NCBI GenBank assembly: GCA_039922495.1
Contig: JBDTEO010000013.1
Span: 1-64,000, forward strand
Length of the DNA stretch: 64,000 nt
Reading direction: 5' to 3'
Origin: JALYYC01 sp039922495
GTDB taxonomy: Bacteria > Chloroflexota > Dormibacteria > CF-121
Positions 42,884 through 53,532 of this stretch are shown piece by piece. A program made the translations under genes and the position numbers. Every line of letters starts with the position of its first letter. Position 1 is the stretch's first letter. A model generated the notes under the pieces. It searched no databases. It was not told where the DNA came from and saw only the letters and a list, made by a program, of their open reading frames with translations.

Positions 42884-44308
42884 ATGAGTTCGCGCCTCGC
42901 CAGCCGGACGCTGCGCAACAGCGTGCTGGTCGTGGGGGCGCGGGCGCTCGCGAAGATCGGCGTCTTCCTGGTCATCGTCCTGCTGTGGCGTCACCTCGGC
43001 GACGAGCGCTACGGCCGGTTTGCCGCCATGGTGGTCTACGTGACCCTGGTCGGCGTCATCGCCGACCTTGGTCTGCAGACCATCTTTATCCGAGACGTCT
43101 CCCGCGACCACGACCTCTTCCGCCGCTACCTCGGCAATCTCGTCAGCGTCCGGCTGTTGCTCGCGATCGTCGCCCTCGTCGTCCTTGCGGCGGCCCTGCG
43201 AGTTCTGAGCCCCGCCCTCTTTCCCTACACGCTGGCCGCCTTTGCGCTGCTCCTCACGACCAGCTACTCGAGCCTGCTGCGTGGCGTCTTTTACATTCGC
43301 GGGCGGCTCGGATACGAGGCGATCGCGATCGTCGTCGAGGCGGTCCTCCTCCTGATTCTGACTATCTACGCCATCAGCCGGCATGCCAGCTGGGACGCCT
43401 TCCTCTGGGTCTACGCCGCCAGCTACCTGTTCACCTGCCTCTTCACGCTCGCTGTCCTCCGCTGGCGCTGGCAGGAGGGGATCACGCCGCGTTTCGAGCC
43501 CCGCCTACTGCGCGCGCTGCTCCTTGCCGGGCTGCCGCTCGCGCTCGGCTTCACGATCACGACCATCTACGCCCAGCTCGACATTGTCCTGCTTCAGGTG
43601 CTCAAGAACTTCCAGATGGTGGGCTGGTACTCCGCCGCCAACAAGTACGTCGATGCCGTCGCCTGGATCCCGCAGTCGGCGATGGGCGCCGTCTTTCCAG
43701 CGCTCGCCATGCTGTCGAAAGGCGACCATCGACGACTGGCGTTCGCCTACGAGAAGTCCTACAAGATGCTGGCGCTGATCGCGTTGCCGCTGGCCGTCGG
43801 TATCGCCATCACCGCCGCCTCCATCGTCCATCTCACCCGAGGGTTCGAGCAGTCGATTCCGGCGTTGCAGATCCTGGCGCCGTCGATCGCGCTCCTCTTC
43901 GTCAACAATGCCTTCATCTATTCGCTGACGGCCATCAACCGGCAGGCCGATTTCACGCGCCTCGCCCTCGTCACGCTGGTCGTCAACGTCATCCTGAACG
44001 TTGGCCTCATCCCACCATTCGGGTATCTCGGCGCCGCGGTCGCCTCCACGCTGACCGAGCTGGTCCTCTTTGCCGGCGGCTGGTGGCTGCTTCGCCGGCA
44101 CCTGGTAGCCCTGCCGGTGATCCGCAGCATCGGGCCGATCTTGATCAGCGCCGCGCTGATGGGCGGCGCCATCTACCTCGCGCGTTCCCAATCCCTGTTA
44201 CTGGTCATCCCGCTGGCGGTCGTCGTCTACGGCGCGGGCCTGCTCGCCTTTCGCGCGCTCAATGCCGAGGAATGGGCGATCCTCCGCGGCGGCTTCCTGA
44301 ACCGCTAG
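42884..44308 (+). CDS. Polysaccharide flippase (Wzx/MATE-like oligosaccharide exporter)
   Basis: A 474-residue polysaccharide-biosynthesis exporter with about 14 membrane segments. Typical features are an N-terminal ASRTLRNSVLVVGARALAK, GRFAAMVVYVTLVGVIADLGLQTIFIRDVS, and YSAANKYVDAVAWIPQSAMGAVFPALA. It flips lipid-linked sugars across the membrane and fits with the glycosyltransferases nearby and the GDP-rhamnose genes at 48.6-53.5 kb. ATG 42884 is fixed by the TACAAT box; the open frame extends upstream without a signal. Confidence 0.86.
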   Translation: MSSRLASRTLRNSVLVVGARALAKIGVFLVIVLLWRHLGDERYGRFAAMVVYVTLVGVIADLGLQTIFIRDVSRDHDLFRRYLGNLVSVRLLLAIVALVVLAAALRVLSPALFPYTLAAFALLLTTSYSSLLRGVFYIRGRLGYEAIAIVVEAVLLLILTIYAISRHASWDAFLWVYAASYLFTCLFTLAVLRWRWQEGITPRFEPRLLRALLLAGLPLALGFTITTIYAQLDIVLLQVLKNFQMVGWYSAANKYVDAVAWIPQSAMGAVFPALAMLSKGDHRRLAFAYEKSYKMLALIALPLAVGIAITAASIVHLTRGFEQSIPALQILAPSIALLFVNNAFIYSLTAINRQADFTRLALVTLVVNVILNVGLIPPFGYLGAAVASTLTELVLFAGGWWLLRRHLVALPVIRSIGPILISAALMGGAIYLARSQSLLLVIPLAVVVYGAGLLAFRALNAEEWAILRGGFLNR

Positions 44309-44433
44309 CCGGATTTCGCGCGTCGTGCTTCGGCCAGCGCGCGTTCGATCTTCCGGCGAACCGATCGGGACCCTGCCGGGTACTGCTCGATCATCGCGCT
44401 GCGATCCACGCACCCTTGTAAACGCTCATCCAC
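44305..44433 (-). CDS. Small basic protein of unknown function
   Basis: 42 residues from GTG 44433. The protein starts MDERLQGCVDRSAMIEQYPA and ends with a basic helix (VRRKIERALAEARRAKSG). Its stop overlaps the flippase stop by 4 bases, the same convergent overlap seen at 27777 and 23191, and codon use is coding-like. It lies 12 bases after the damaged gene at 44446-44669 in the same frame as that gene's last part. I know no family. Confidence 0.4.
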   Translation of the reverse strand: MDERLQGCVDRSAMIEQYPAGSRSVRRKIERALAEARRAKSG

Positions 44434-44445
44434 CCGTTGACGCTT

Positions 44446-44669
44446 TTAGAAGCTGGAGTTGACGGGCTCGAGCCAGTCGGCGACGGTGATCCCGGGATTC
44501 GCTCTGCAAATAGTTGGTGCGGATCTTGCGCATGTCCACGCCCTTGACGAGGACTCCCCCACAGGGGCCGGGTGCCATGAGGTCGTAGCTGAAGCAGGCC
44601 GCCCAGGCCGGCGGCGACGAGGCCGAGTCCGATGGCGACCGAGGTCGAGCGAACGCCAAACAGCCGCAT
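44446..44669 (-). pseudogene. Small membrane-protein gene apparently broken by two frameshifts
   Basis: Three consecutive segments on the minus strand look coding but lie in three frames. First comes MRLFGVRSTSVAIGLGLVAA (ATG 44669, one membrane helix), then CFSYDLMAPGPCGGVLVKG with VDMRKIRTN, then NPGITVADWLEPVNSSF ending at TAA 44446. Each has high third-position GC in its own frame. Two +1 shifts would join them into a protein of about 74 residues. The alternatives are sequencing error or chance. Confidence 0.35.
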
Positions 44670-44698
44670 GCTGACAGAACACCGGAAGGAGGCTCCAC

Positions 44699-44704
44699 TA
44701 CACT
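44699..44704 (+). promoter_or_regulatory. -10 box, leaderless start of the apt operon
   Basis: TACACT is followed by six bases and GTG 44711, predicting a leaderless mRNA for the methyl-cycle operon. Confidence 0.5.
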
Positions 44705-44710
44705 GCTCGG

Positions 44711-45259
44711 GTGAGCGGGGCCGTAGCCGGCGATGGTGCCGTGCTTCGCAAGCTGAAGGACAAGATCCGGGACGTTCCCAACTTCCCCAAAGAGGGCATC
44801 CTCTTCAAGGACATCACGACGCTCCTCCAGGATGCCCAGGCCTTCCGCCAGGCGGTCGATCTCATGGCGGCGACCTACCGCGACAAATCGGTCGAGCTGG
44901 TGATCGGGGTTGAATCGCGCGGATTCATCTTCGGTGGGGCGCTTGCCTATCTCCTCAACGCCGGCTTCGTCCCGGTTCGGAAAGAGGGCAAGCTGCCCCA
45001 TCAAAAGGTTTCCGAAGCTTATGCCCTGGAGTACGGATCGGCGACCCTCGAGATTCACCGCGACGCGATCAAGCCCGGGCAGCCGGTGGTGATCGTCGAC
45101 GACCTGCTGGCCACCGGCGGGACGGCCCGAGCGACGGCCAACCTGGTCCAGAAGCTGGGCGGCAAGGTGGTCGGGATCTCCTTCTTGATCGAGCTCGCGG
45201 TTCTGAAAGGCGCGGACAGCCTCGCCGAATATGACGTCGTGTCACACCTCACCTTCTAA
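44711..45259 (+). CDS. apt: Adenine phosphoribosyltransferase
   Basis: 182 residues, slightly long at the N-terminus. The core has DVPNFPKEGILFKDITTLL, GVESRGFIFG, VRKEGKLPHQ and the PRPP motif IVDDLLATGGTARA. It makes AMP from adenine. It heads an operon with a PfkB kinase, ahcY and metK, so its likely job is salvaging adenine from S-adenosylmethionine turnover. Its TAA shares the A with the ATG of the next gene (TAATG). Confidence 0.95.
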   Translation: MSGAVAGDGAVLRKLKDKIRDVPNFPKEGILFKDITTLLQDAQAFRQAVDLMAATYRDKSVELVIGVESRGFIFGGALAYLLNAGFVPVRKEGKLPHQKVSEAYALEYGSATLEIHRDAIKPGQPVVIVDDLLATGGTARATANLVQKLGGKVVGISFLIELAVLKGADSLAEYDVVSHLTF

Positions 45260-46190
45260 TGGCACAGGTGAAGCCGATCCTCGTGGTCGGGTCGGTGGCC
45301 CTTGACGCGGTCGAGACGCCGGCCCAATCCGTGACCGAGGTCCTGGGTGGCGCCGCCAGCTACTTTTGCTTCTCCAGCGCCCTGTTCGCGCCCGTCCGAC
45401 TGGTCGCGGTCGTCGGGGACGATTTCCCCCCGATGCACCGGACCCTGCTCGAACAGCGTGGCATCGACCTGGCGGGGGTGCAGGTTCGTCCAGGGCCAAC
45501 CTTCCGCTGGACGGCCCGCTACTCCGGGGTCCGCCTGGAGGAGCGCCTCACCCTCGACACGCAGCTGGGCGTCTTTGCCGATTTCCATCCGACCCTGCCC
45601 CCTCGGTACCAGGACTCGAAGCTGGTCTTTCTCGCCAACATCCAGCCGGAGCTGCAGCTCGAAGTGCTGGCCCAGGCGCGCCATGCGGAGTTCATCGCCT
45701 GCGACACGATGAAGCTCTGGCTCGACACCGCCCGACCGGCGCTCGAGCGCCTCTTCCGCCGTGTGCACTGCGTCTTGATGAATGACGAGGAGGCGGTCCA
45801 GTTCACCGGCGAGCGGTTCCTGCCCAAGGCCGCCCGGGCGATCCTCGCCTATGGACCGAAGGCGGTGATCATCAAACGCGGCGAGCATGGCTCGCTGCTC
45901 TTCATGGGCGACCGGGTCTTCATGGCGCCGGCCCTCCCGCTGGAGTCGATCAAGGACCCAACCGGGGCCGGGGACGCCTTTGCCGGAGGCTTTCTGGGTG
46001 CCATCGCCCGGGCCGGCCAGATTGATGACGGCGTCTTGCGCCGCGCCATGCTCTACGGCAGCGTGCTGGGCTCGCTGGCGGTCGAGCAATTCAGCGTCGC
46101 AGGCGTTGCCGCCGCCGACCCGGGCGAGGTCGAAGCCCGCTTCAGTACGCTTGTCGATATGATTTCTCTCGCTCCCACGCGGGAGGACCA

Positions 46191-46194
<4 letters not shown>
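45259..46194 (+). CDS. PfkB-family kinase, candidate adenosine kinase
   Basis: A 311-residue ribokinase-fold kinase: LVVGSVALDAVETP, LGGAASYFCFSSALF, NDEEAVQFTG, IIKRGEHGSLLF, and the catalytic/anion-hole motif DPTGAGDAFAGGFLG. The family phosphorylates sugars or nucleosides. Its place between apt and ahcY (which releases adenosine) suggests adenosine as substrate; this is inference. It overlaps ahcY by 4 bases. Confidence 0.85.
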
Positions 46195-47470
<1,276 letters not shown>

Positions 47471-47474
<4 letters not shown>

Positions 47475-48652
47475 AGCGCTCGACACACCTGTTCACGTCG
47501 GAGTCGGTGACCGAGGGCCATCCCGACAAGGTCGCCGACCAGATCTCCGATGCGATCCTCGACGCCATCCTGGCCAAGGACCCGCTTGGCCGGGTGGCCT
47601 GCGAGACCGCCGTCACCACCGGCCTCGCCTTCGTGATCGGCGAGATCACGACCGACACCTACGTCGAGTTGCGGGACATCATCCGGCAGACGATCCAGCA
47701 GGCCGGTTACGACCGTCCCGGCTTTGGCTTCGACGCCGATACCTGTGGCGTCATCGTGTCGATCGACAAGCAATCGCCCGATATCGCCCAGGGGGTCGAC
47801 TCCGGCGGGGCCGGCGACCAGGGGATGATGTTCGGCTTCGCTTGCGATGAGACCCCAGAGTTGATGCCGATGCCGATCCACCTTGCCCACCTGCTCGCAC
47901 GCCAGATGGCGCGCGTGCGCAAGGACAAGACCCTGCCCTACCTGGGGCCCGACGGCAAGACCCAGGTCACGGTCCAGTACGTCGATGGGCGGCCGCATCG
48001 CATCGATACGGTGGTGCTCTCGGCGCAGCACTCGGAGGAGACCAGCCTGGACACGATTCGCGACGACCTGCTCGAAACGGTCCTCCACCAGGTCGTCCCC
48101 GCCAACATGCTGGACAGAAATTCGACGATCCACGTCAACCCGACCGGTCGCTTCGTTCTCGGCGGGCCGCGCGCGGACGCCGGCGTCACCGGCCGCAAGA
48201 TCATTGTCGACAGCTACGGTGGCTACGCGCGGCACGGTGGCGGGTGCTTTTCCGGAAAGGATCCCTCCAAGGTGGATCGCTCCGGGGCCTATGCCGCCCG
48301 CTACGTCGCCAAGAACGTCGTGGCGGCGGGGCTGGCGACCCATTGTGAGATCCAGGTCGCCTATGCGATCGGGGTTCGCAAGCCGGTCTCGATCCTGGTG
48401 GAAACCTTCGGTACCGAGCGTGTGTCGGTGGCGACCATCGAGCACCTGGTCAACAAGCATTTCGATCTGAGCCCGCTGGAAATCATCCGCGCGCTGGAGT
48501 TGCGCCGCCCGATCTACAAGCAAACCGCCGCCTATGGCCATTTCGGCCGCTCCGACCTCGATCTGCCGTGGGAGCGCACAGACAAGGCCGATGCCCTGGC
48601 GGCGGAGGCCGGGGTGCAACGCCTCCAGGTGGTGGAGTCCCAGAACGCCTGA
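47471..48652 (+). CDS. metK: S-adenosylmethionine synthetase
   Basis: 393 residues of standard layout. It makes S-adenosylmethionine from methionine and ATP. Features are FTSESVTEGHPDKVADQISD, GAGDQGMMFG, the P-loop-like GGPRADAGVTGRKIIVD, and YGGYARHGGGCFSGKDPSKVD. GTG 47471 overlaps the ahcY stop. With apt, the kinase and ahcY it completes a methyl-cycle salvage operon, lacking only methionine synthase. Confidence 0.97.
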
Positions 48653-49616
48653 GCGCGGCCCCGTTCTGGTTACCGGGGTCGATGGGTTCGCCGGCAGTCA
48701 CCTCGCCGACCTGCTGCTCAGGCAGCGATACCAGGTCCACGGCACAACCCGCCATTCGAAACGGGATCCCCGCGCCCAGCTCGCTGCGGCGGTCGCGTGC
48801 CATCCCGTCGACCTGCTCGACCGAGAGGGCGTCGAGGCGGTCGTGGCCCGCGTCAGGCCGGCCTGGGTCTTCCACCTGGCCGCGCTGAGCAGCCCGGCCG
48901 CCTCATTCGACGATCCCGCCGGAACCATCACGAACAATGTCGCCGGTGAGGCCAACCTCCTCAACGCGCTGGTTCGCCTCGACCCGATGCCGCGCGTGCT
49001 CGTGGTGGGGTCGTCCGACGAGTACGGCCGGGCGGCGGGTCGCCACCGGCGCCTTGGCGAAGCCACGCCGCTGCGCCCGCTCAGCCCCTACGCGGTCAGC
49101 AAGGTCGCCCAGGATTACCTCGGGCTCCAGTATTTCCTGAGCCGCGCGCTGCCCTGCGTTCGCGTGCGGCCCTTCAATCACGCGGGGCCGCGGCAGTCGC
49201 CTCAGTTCGCGATCGCGAGCTTCGCCCAGCAGATCGCCCGGATCGAGCTGGGCCGCCAGGCCCCGACGCTGCGCGTCGGCAACCTCAAGGCCAAACGCGA
49301 CTTCACCGATGTTCGTGACATGGCCCGCGCGTACGTGCTGGCGCTGTCGAAGGGGAAGCCGGGCGAGGTGTACAACCTCGGGTCCGGCAAGTCGATCGAG
49401 CTCGGGGCGATCGTCACAGCCTTGATTCGGATGAGCAAGAAACGGATCACCCTCGAGGTGGACGCCACCCGAAGCCGCGTCGCGGAGGCCGACGCCTACC
49501 TGTGCGATCCTCGCCGCTTCCAGCGCTTGACCGGATGGCGGCCGCAGATCAGCCTGGACCGGACCCTGCGCGACACCCTCAACTACTGGCGGCAGTGTGA
49601 GGCGGCCGGCGGATGA
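48591..49616 (+). CDS. rmd: GDP-6-deoxy-4-keto-mannose reductase (Rmd-like), start uncertain
   Basis: An extended SDR of about 320-340 residues: VLVTGVDGFAGSHLADLLL, VGSSDEYG, SPYAVSKVAQDYLGLQY, RPFNHAGPRQSPQFAIASFA, GNLKAKRDFTDVRDMARAY. This pattern is that of GDP-4-keto-6-deoxy-D-mannose reductase, giving GDP-D-rhamnose. ATG 48591 overlaps metK by 62 bases and adds a tail foreign to the family; no ATG/GTG/TTG lies closer to the conserved start. ACG 48645 after GGTGGAG would give the natural N-terminus. Next to manC and gmd, which supply its substrate. Confidence 0.85.
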   Translation: MPWRRRPGCNASRWWSPRTPERGPVLVTGVDGFAGSHLADLLLRQRYQVHGTTRHSKRDPRAQLAAAVACHPVDLLDREGVEAVVARVRPAWVFHLAALSSPAASFDDPAGTITNNVAGEANLLNALVRLDPMPRVLVVGSSDEYGRAAGRHRRLGEATPLRPLSPYAVSKVAQDYLGLQYFLSRALPCVRVRPFNHAGPRQSPQFAIASFAQQIARIELGRQAPTLRVGNLKAKRDFTDVRDMARAYVLALSKGKPGEVYNLGSGKSIELGAIVTALIRMSKKRITLEVDATRSRVAEADAYLCDPRRFQRLTGWRPQISLDRTLRDTLNYWRQCEAAGG

Positions 49617-50683
49617 ACCGGCACGTCGTGATCCTCGCCGGCGGGAGCGGGACACGCCTCTGGCCGCGCTCTCGCGAGAAGACCCCCAAGCACCTCCTGA
49701 CGCTCCATGGCCGGCAATCGCTGCTCCAGGCGACCTACCAGCGGGTCCGGCGTCTGTCGGACCAGGTCTATGTCGTGACCGAGCGATCCCAGGTGCCGAG
49801 CATCAAGCAGCAACTTCCCGAGCTTTTGGACGCTGGCTACATCGTCGAGCCGGCTCGGCGCGGCACCGCGTCGGCGCTCGGACTGGCGGCGCTCACGATC
49901 GCCGGCATCGACCCCAAGGCGACCATGCTCTCGGTCCACGCCGATCACTACCTCGGCGCCGACGAGGATGCCTACATCGCGACGCTGGACGCCGAGGCCG
50001 GCTGGGCCGAGCGGCAGCGATCGCTGGTCACGGTTGGCCTGACCCCGCCCTACGCCTCGACCGCCTTCGGGTACATCCGGCCGGGTGAGCAGGTTATCGG
50101 CCCCGGTGATGTCCCCGCCTACCGGGTCCGATCCTTCGTCGAGAAACCTGACCTTCGGACCGCGAAGGCCTACCTGCGTGCGGGTGACTACCTCTGGCAT
50201 CTGGGGCTTTTCAGCTGGCCGGTCGAGGTGCTCTTCAGCGAACTGGCCGCCCACGCCGGCGCGTTGCATGCCGGCCTGGAGCGCGTCAGGACGGCGCGCG
50301 ACACCGGCGATCAGGCCGCCGCCGACGACGCCTACCGGGCGCTGCCGATGGAGGCCATCGATACGGCAGTGCTCGAGCGGACGACCAACCTCCTGATGGT
50401 GCGGGCCAGTTTCGAATGGCACGACCTCGGCTCCTGGGCGGATCTCCACGACATCCTCGAGCAGGATGCCGCTGGGAACTTCGTCGAAGGGGATCACGTC
50501 CTGATCGACTCGAAGAATTGCATGATCCACTCGCCGAAAAAGCTGGTCGCGGCGGTCGGCCTCGAGGACATGGTGGTGATCGAGACCGACGACGCCCTGC
50601 TGATCTGCCCCAAGGCCCGGTCGCAGGACGTCAAGTTGATCGTCGACCGGCTCCGGCAGATGGGGAAGACCGACTACCTGTAG
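49613..50683 (+). CDS. manC: Mannose-1-phosphate guanylyltransferase
   Basis: A 356-residue nucleotidyltransferase without the C-terminal isomerase domain of long ManC enzymes. ILAGGSGTRLWPRSREKTPKHLL is the GTP-binding loop; STAFGYIRPG, FVEKPDLRTAKAYL and WHLGLFSW follow, and FEWHDLGSWADLHDIL is near the C-terminus. It makes GDP-mannose. The isomerase-type cupin is separate at 53173. ATG 49613 overlaps the rmd stop (ATGA). Confidence 0.94.
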   Translation: MNRHVVILAGGSGTRLWPRSREKTPKHLLTLHGRQSLLQATYQRVRRLSDQVYVVTERSQVPSIKQQLPELLDAGYIVEPARRGTASALGLAALTIAGIDPKATMLSVHADHYLGADEDAYIATLDAEAGWAERQRSLVTVGLTPPYASTAFGYIRPGEQVIGPGDVPAYRVRSFVEKPDLRTAKAYLRAGDYLWHLGLFSWPVEVLFSELAAHAGALHAGLERVRTARDTGDQAAADDAYRALPMEAIDTAVLERTTNLLMVRASFEWHDLGSWADLHDILEQDAAGNFVEGDHVLIDSKNCMIHSPKKLVAAVGLEDMVVIETDDALLICPKARSQDVKLIVDRLRQMGKTDYL

Positions 50684-50694
50684 CCGGGCCCGGG

Positions 50695-50700
50695 TAGACT
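50695..50700 (+). promoter_or_regulatory. -10 box, leaderless start of gmd
   Basis: TAGACT is 6 bases before GTG 50707, an internal promoter within the GDP-sugar cluster. Confidence 0.5.
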
Positions 50701-50706
50701 TTGGCG

Positions 50707-51735
50707 GTGCCAAAGAGTGCGCTCATCACGGGGATCACGGGCCAGGACGGGTCCTACCTCGCGGAGCTCCTCCTCGACAAAGGCTACGAGGTGCACGGGG
50801 TCGTCCGGCGGTCCTCATCGATGAACCGGACGCGAATCGACCACCTGGAACACACCGATCCATCGCATCCGGAGGGTGGCCGGTTCGTCCTGCACTACGG
50901 CGACATGACGGACTCCGGCGGGCTCAACCGGCTGGTGATGACCCTGCGCCCCGACGAGATCTACAACCTCGCGGCGCAGAGCCACGTGCTGATCTCCTTT
51001 GATCAACCGGAGTACACGGGCGACACCGATGGCCTGGGCACGACGCGCTTGCTGGAGGCCATCCGGACGGCCGGCTTGAAAACCCGCTTCTACCAGGCGT
51101 CGACCTCGGAGATGTTCGGTCTCACCCCGCCGCCGCAGAGTGAGACGACGCCCTTCCATCCACGCAGCCCCTATGCCGTCGCCAAGGTCTATGCGCACTG
51201 GATCACGGTCAATTACCGGGAGGCGCATGGGATGTATGCCTGCAGCGGCATCCTCTTCAACCACGAGTCCCCCCGTCGGGGCGAGAACTTCGTCACGCGG
51301 AAGGTTACCCGCGGGTTGGCCTCGATCCTGGCCGGGCGCTCGTTAAAGATCCGGCTGGGCAACCTCGACGCCAAACGCGACTGGGGCCACGCCCGCGACT
51401 ATGTTGAGGCGATGTGGCTGATGCTGCAGCAGGACACCCCGGACGACTACGTGATCGCGTCAGGCGTCGATCGCAGCGTGCGGGACCTGATCGAGGTCGC
51501 CTTCGGTCTCGTCGGGCTGGAGTGGCGAAAGTACGTCGAGATCGACCAGGCGTACGTGCGGCCGGCCGAGGTCCCCGAGCTGCGAGGCGAGCCGGCCAAG
51601 GCGCGGGCCAAGCTCGGATGGGCGCCAAAGGTTAGCTTTGAGGAGATGATCCGCGAGATGCTCGAGCACGACATGGCCGCCCTTGGCATCAAGACGGACC
51701 AGTACCTGCGCGGGCGGTCCACCCCGGCCGCATGA
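50707..51735 (+). CDS. gmd: GDP-mannose 4,6-dehydratase
   Basis: A 342-residue extended SDR. ALITGITGQDGSYLAELLL, VRRSSSMN, AAQSHV, the catalytic Thr-Ser region ASTSEMFG, YAVAKVYAHW and FNHESPRRGENFVTRK are diagnostic. It makes GDP-4-keto-6-deoxy-mannose for Rmd. GTG 50707 gives MPKSALITG, the usual family start, and agrees with the TAGACT box; the in-frame TTG 50701 is rejected. Confidence 0.96.
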   Translation: MPKSALITGITGQDGSYLAELLLDKGYEVHGVVRRSSSMNRTRIDHLEHTDPSHPEGGRFVLHYGDMTDSGGLNRLVMTLRPDEIYNLAAQSHVLISFDQPEYTGDTDGLGTTRLLEAIRTAGLKTRFYQASTSEMFGLTPPPQSETTPFHPRSPYAVAKVYAHWITVNYREAHGMYACSGILFNHESPRRGENFVTRKVTRGLASILAGRSLKIRLGNLDAKRDWGHARDYVEAMWLMLQQDTPDDYVIASGVDRSVRDLIEVAFGLVGLEWRKYVEIDQAYVRPAEVPELRGEPAKARAKLGWAPKVSFEEMIREMLEHDMAALGIKTDQYLRGRSTPAA

Positions 51736-53180
51736 GCACACCGGTCGAGATCACGTTCGGCACCGACGGCTGGCGCGGCATCATCGCCGACGATTTCACC
51801 TACGACTCGGTTCGGACGGCGACCCAGGGGATTGCGCAATACCTGGTCAGCCGTCCCAATCCGACCGCCGTGGTCGGGTACGACACCCGCTTTTCTTCCG
51901 ACCTGTTTGCCCGCGAAGTGGCCCAGGTGCTCGCCGCCAACGGGGTCAAGGTGTTCGTCATCGACGCGCCGGCACCAACCCAGGTCGCCACCTTCGCGGT
52001 CCTGGACAAGAAGGCCAGCGGGGCGCTGGTGATCACCGCCAGCCACAATCCCTACTACTTCAGCGGCCTCAAGTACAAGCCGGAGTACGCCGGCTCGGCG
52101 TCCCCCGAAGTCACCGCGCGGCTCGAGCAGGAGATCGTCAAGGTCCAGCGCGGCGGCCGCGTCAAGCAGGTGCGCTTCGACGACGCGAAACAACAGGGCT
52201 TGATCGAGATCTTCGACCCGCAACCCGCGTATGCGGCGCAGGTGAACAAGCTCGTCGACCTCGAGCGCATCAAGGCGGCCGGGCTTCGGATCCTGCACGA
52301 GCCGATGTACGGCGCAGCGCAGGGATACATCCGGGCGCTGCTGGCCGGCGGAAAGACGCAGGTCGACGAGATCCACGGCGAGCGCAACGCCTCCTTCGGC
52401 GGGATGCACCCGGAACCGATCGCGCACTACATGCCGGAGGCGATGGCCATCATGGCGAAGGGGAAGCACGACCTCTGCATCGCCAACGACGGAGACGCCG
52501 ACCGCGTCGGGATCATCGATGAGAAAGGCCAGTTCATCAACCAGCTCCAGGTGATGGCGTTGCTGATGATGTACCTGGTCGAGAAGCGCGGGCAGAAGGG
52601 CGACGTGGTCCGTTCGCTGACCTCGACCTCGATGGCCGACAAGCTGGGCGAGCGCTTCGGGGTCACGGTCCACGAGCTCAAGGTCGGGTTCAAATACCTC
52701 GGTCCCAAGCTGACAGAGGTCAATGGCATCCTGGCGGGGGAGGAAAGCGGCGGCTTTGCCTTCCGCGGCCACATCCCCGAGCGCGATGGCGTCCTATCGG
52801 GCCTGTTCTTCGCCGACATGATCGTCCAGTACGGCCAGCCGCTCTCCAGGATCCTGGAGCACCTCATCGAGCTGGTGGGTCCCCATTTCTATGCCCGCCA
52901 CGACATCCACCTGGAGCGGCAGGAGTACGCGGGACGCCGGACCGAGCTCTACGGGCGGCTCCAGCAGGAGCCTCCGTCCGAGATCGGGGGCGAGCCCGTC
53001 GTCCGATCGCGCACCGATGACGGCTTCAAGTATTACCTGGCCGACGGGAGCTGGGTGCTGATCCGCTTCAGCGGGACTGAGCCGCTGATCCGGGTCTACA
53101 GCGAGGCCTCCTCGAAGGCGCGGGTCGACCAGCTGCTGGCCGCGCTCGAGGATCGCCTGGGATTGGGGCAGCATGCCTGA
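51732..53180 (+). CDS. manB: Phosphomannomutase/phosphoglucomutase
   Basis: A 482-residue alpha-D-phosphohexomutase: FGTDGWRGIIADDFTYD, the phosphoserine loop TASHNPYYFSG, metal-binding NDGDADRVG, the sugar loop GEESGGFAF, and the phosphate loop RFSGTEPLIRVY. It supplies mannose-1-phosphate (or glucose-1-phosphate) for the cluster. ATG 51732 overlaps the gmd stop, and the gene overlaps the cupin gene by 8 bases. Confidence 0.93.
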   Translation: MSTPVEITFGTDGWRGIIADDFTYDSVRTATQGIAQYLVSRPNPTAVVGYDTRFSSDLFAREVAQVLAANGVKVFVIDAPAPTQVATFAVLDKKASGALVITASHNPYYFSGLKYKPEYAGSASPEVTARLEQEIVKVQRGGRVKQVRFDDAKQQGLIEIFDPQPAYAAQVNKLVDLERIKAAGLRILHEPMYGAAQGYIRALLAGGKTQVDEIHGERNASFGGMHPEPIAHYMPEAMAIMAKGKHDLCIANDGDADRVGIIDEKGQFINQLQVMALLMMYLVEKRGQKGDVVRSLTSTSMADKLGERFGVTVHELKVGFKYLGPKLTEVNGILAGEESGGFAFRGHIPERDGVLSGLFFADMIVQYGQPLSRILEHLIELVGPHFYARHDIHLERQEYAGRRTELYGRLQQEPPSEIGGEPVVRSRTDDGFKYYLADGSWVLIRFSGTEPLIRVYSEASSKARVDQLLAALEDRLGLGQHA

Positions 53181-53532
53181 GCTGGTCAGGAAGCCCTGGG
53201 GCTGGGAGAACCGGTTCGCGGTCACCGATCGCTACCTCGGGAAGGTCATCCACATCAATGCCGGCGAGATGCTCAGCCTGCAGTACCACGAGCACAAGGA
53301 CGAGACCATCCTGGTAGTCAGGGGGGTCATGGACCTCCAGCTCGACGACGACCGGGGCGAGCTCCGCACCCACCGGCTGACCCCGGGCCTCTCCAGGCGG
53401 ATCGTTCCCGGCAAGCGGCATCGGATGATCGGGGTCGAGGAGTGCGAGCTTTTTGAGGTTTCCACCCCTGAGATCGACGACGTCATCCGTTTGGAGGACA
53501 AGTACGGCCGGGAGGGGACCAGCACCACCTAG
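53173..53532 (+). CDS. Cupin, mannose-6-phosphate isomerase type II-like
   Basis: A 119-residue single cupin: KPWGWENRF opens it, then LGKVIHINAGEMLSLQYHEHKDETILVVRG with the metal-binding His-x-His and Glu, and PGKRHRMIG with the last His. It matches the C-terminal domain of bifunctional ManC proteins, which isomerises fructose-6-phosphate to mannose-6-phosphate. Together with the separate ManC it appears to be a split version of that bifunctional enzyme. Confidence 0.85.
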   Translation: MPELVRKPWGWENRFAVTDRYLGKVIHINAGEMLSLQYHEHKDETILVVRGVMDLQLDDDRGELRTHRLTPGLSRRIVPGKRHRMIGVEECELFEVSTPEIDDVIRLEDKYGREGTSTT

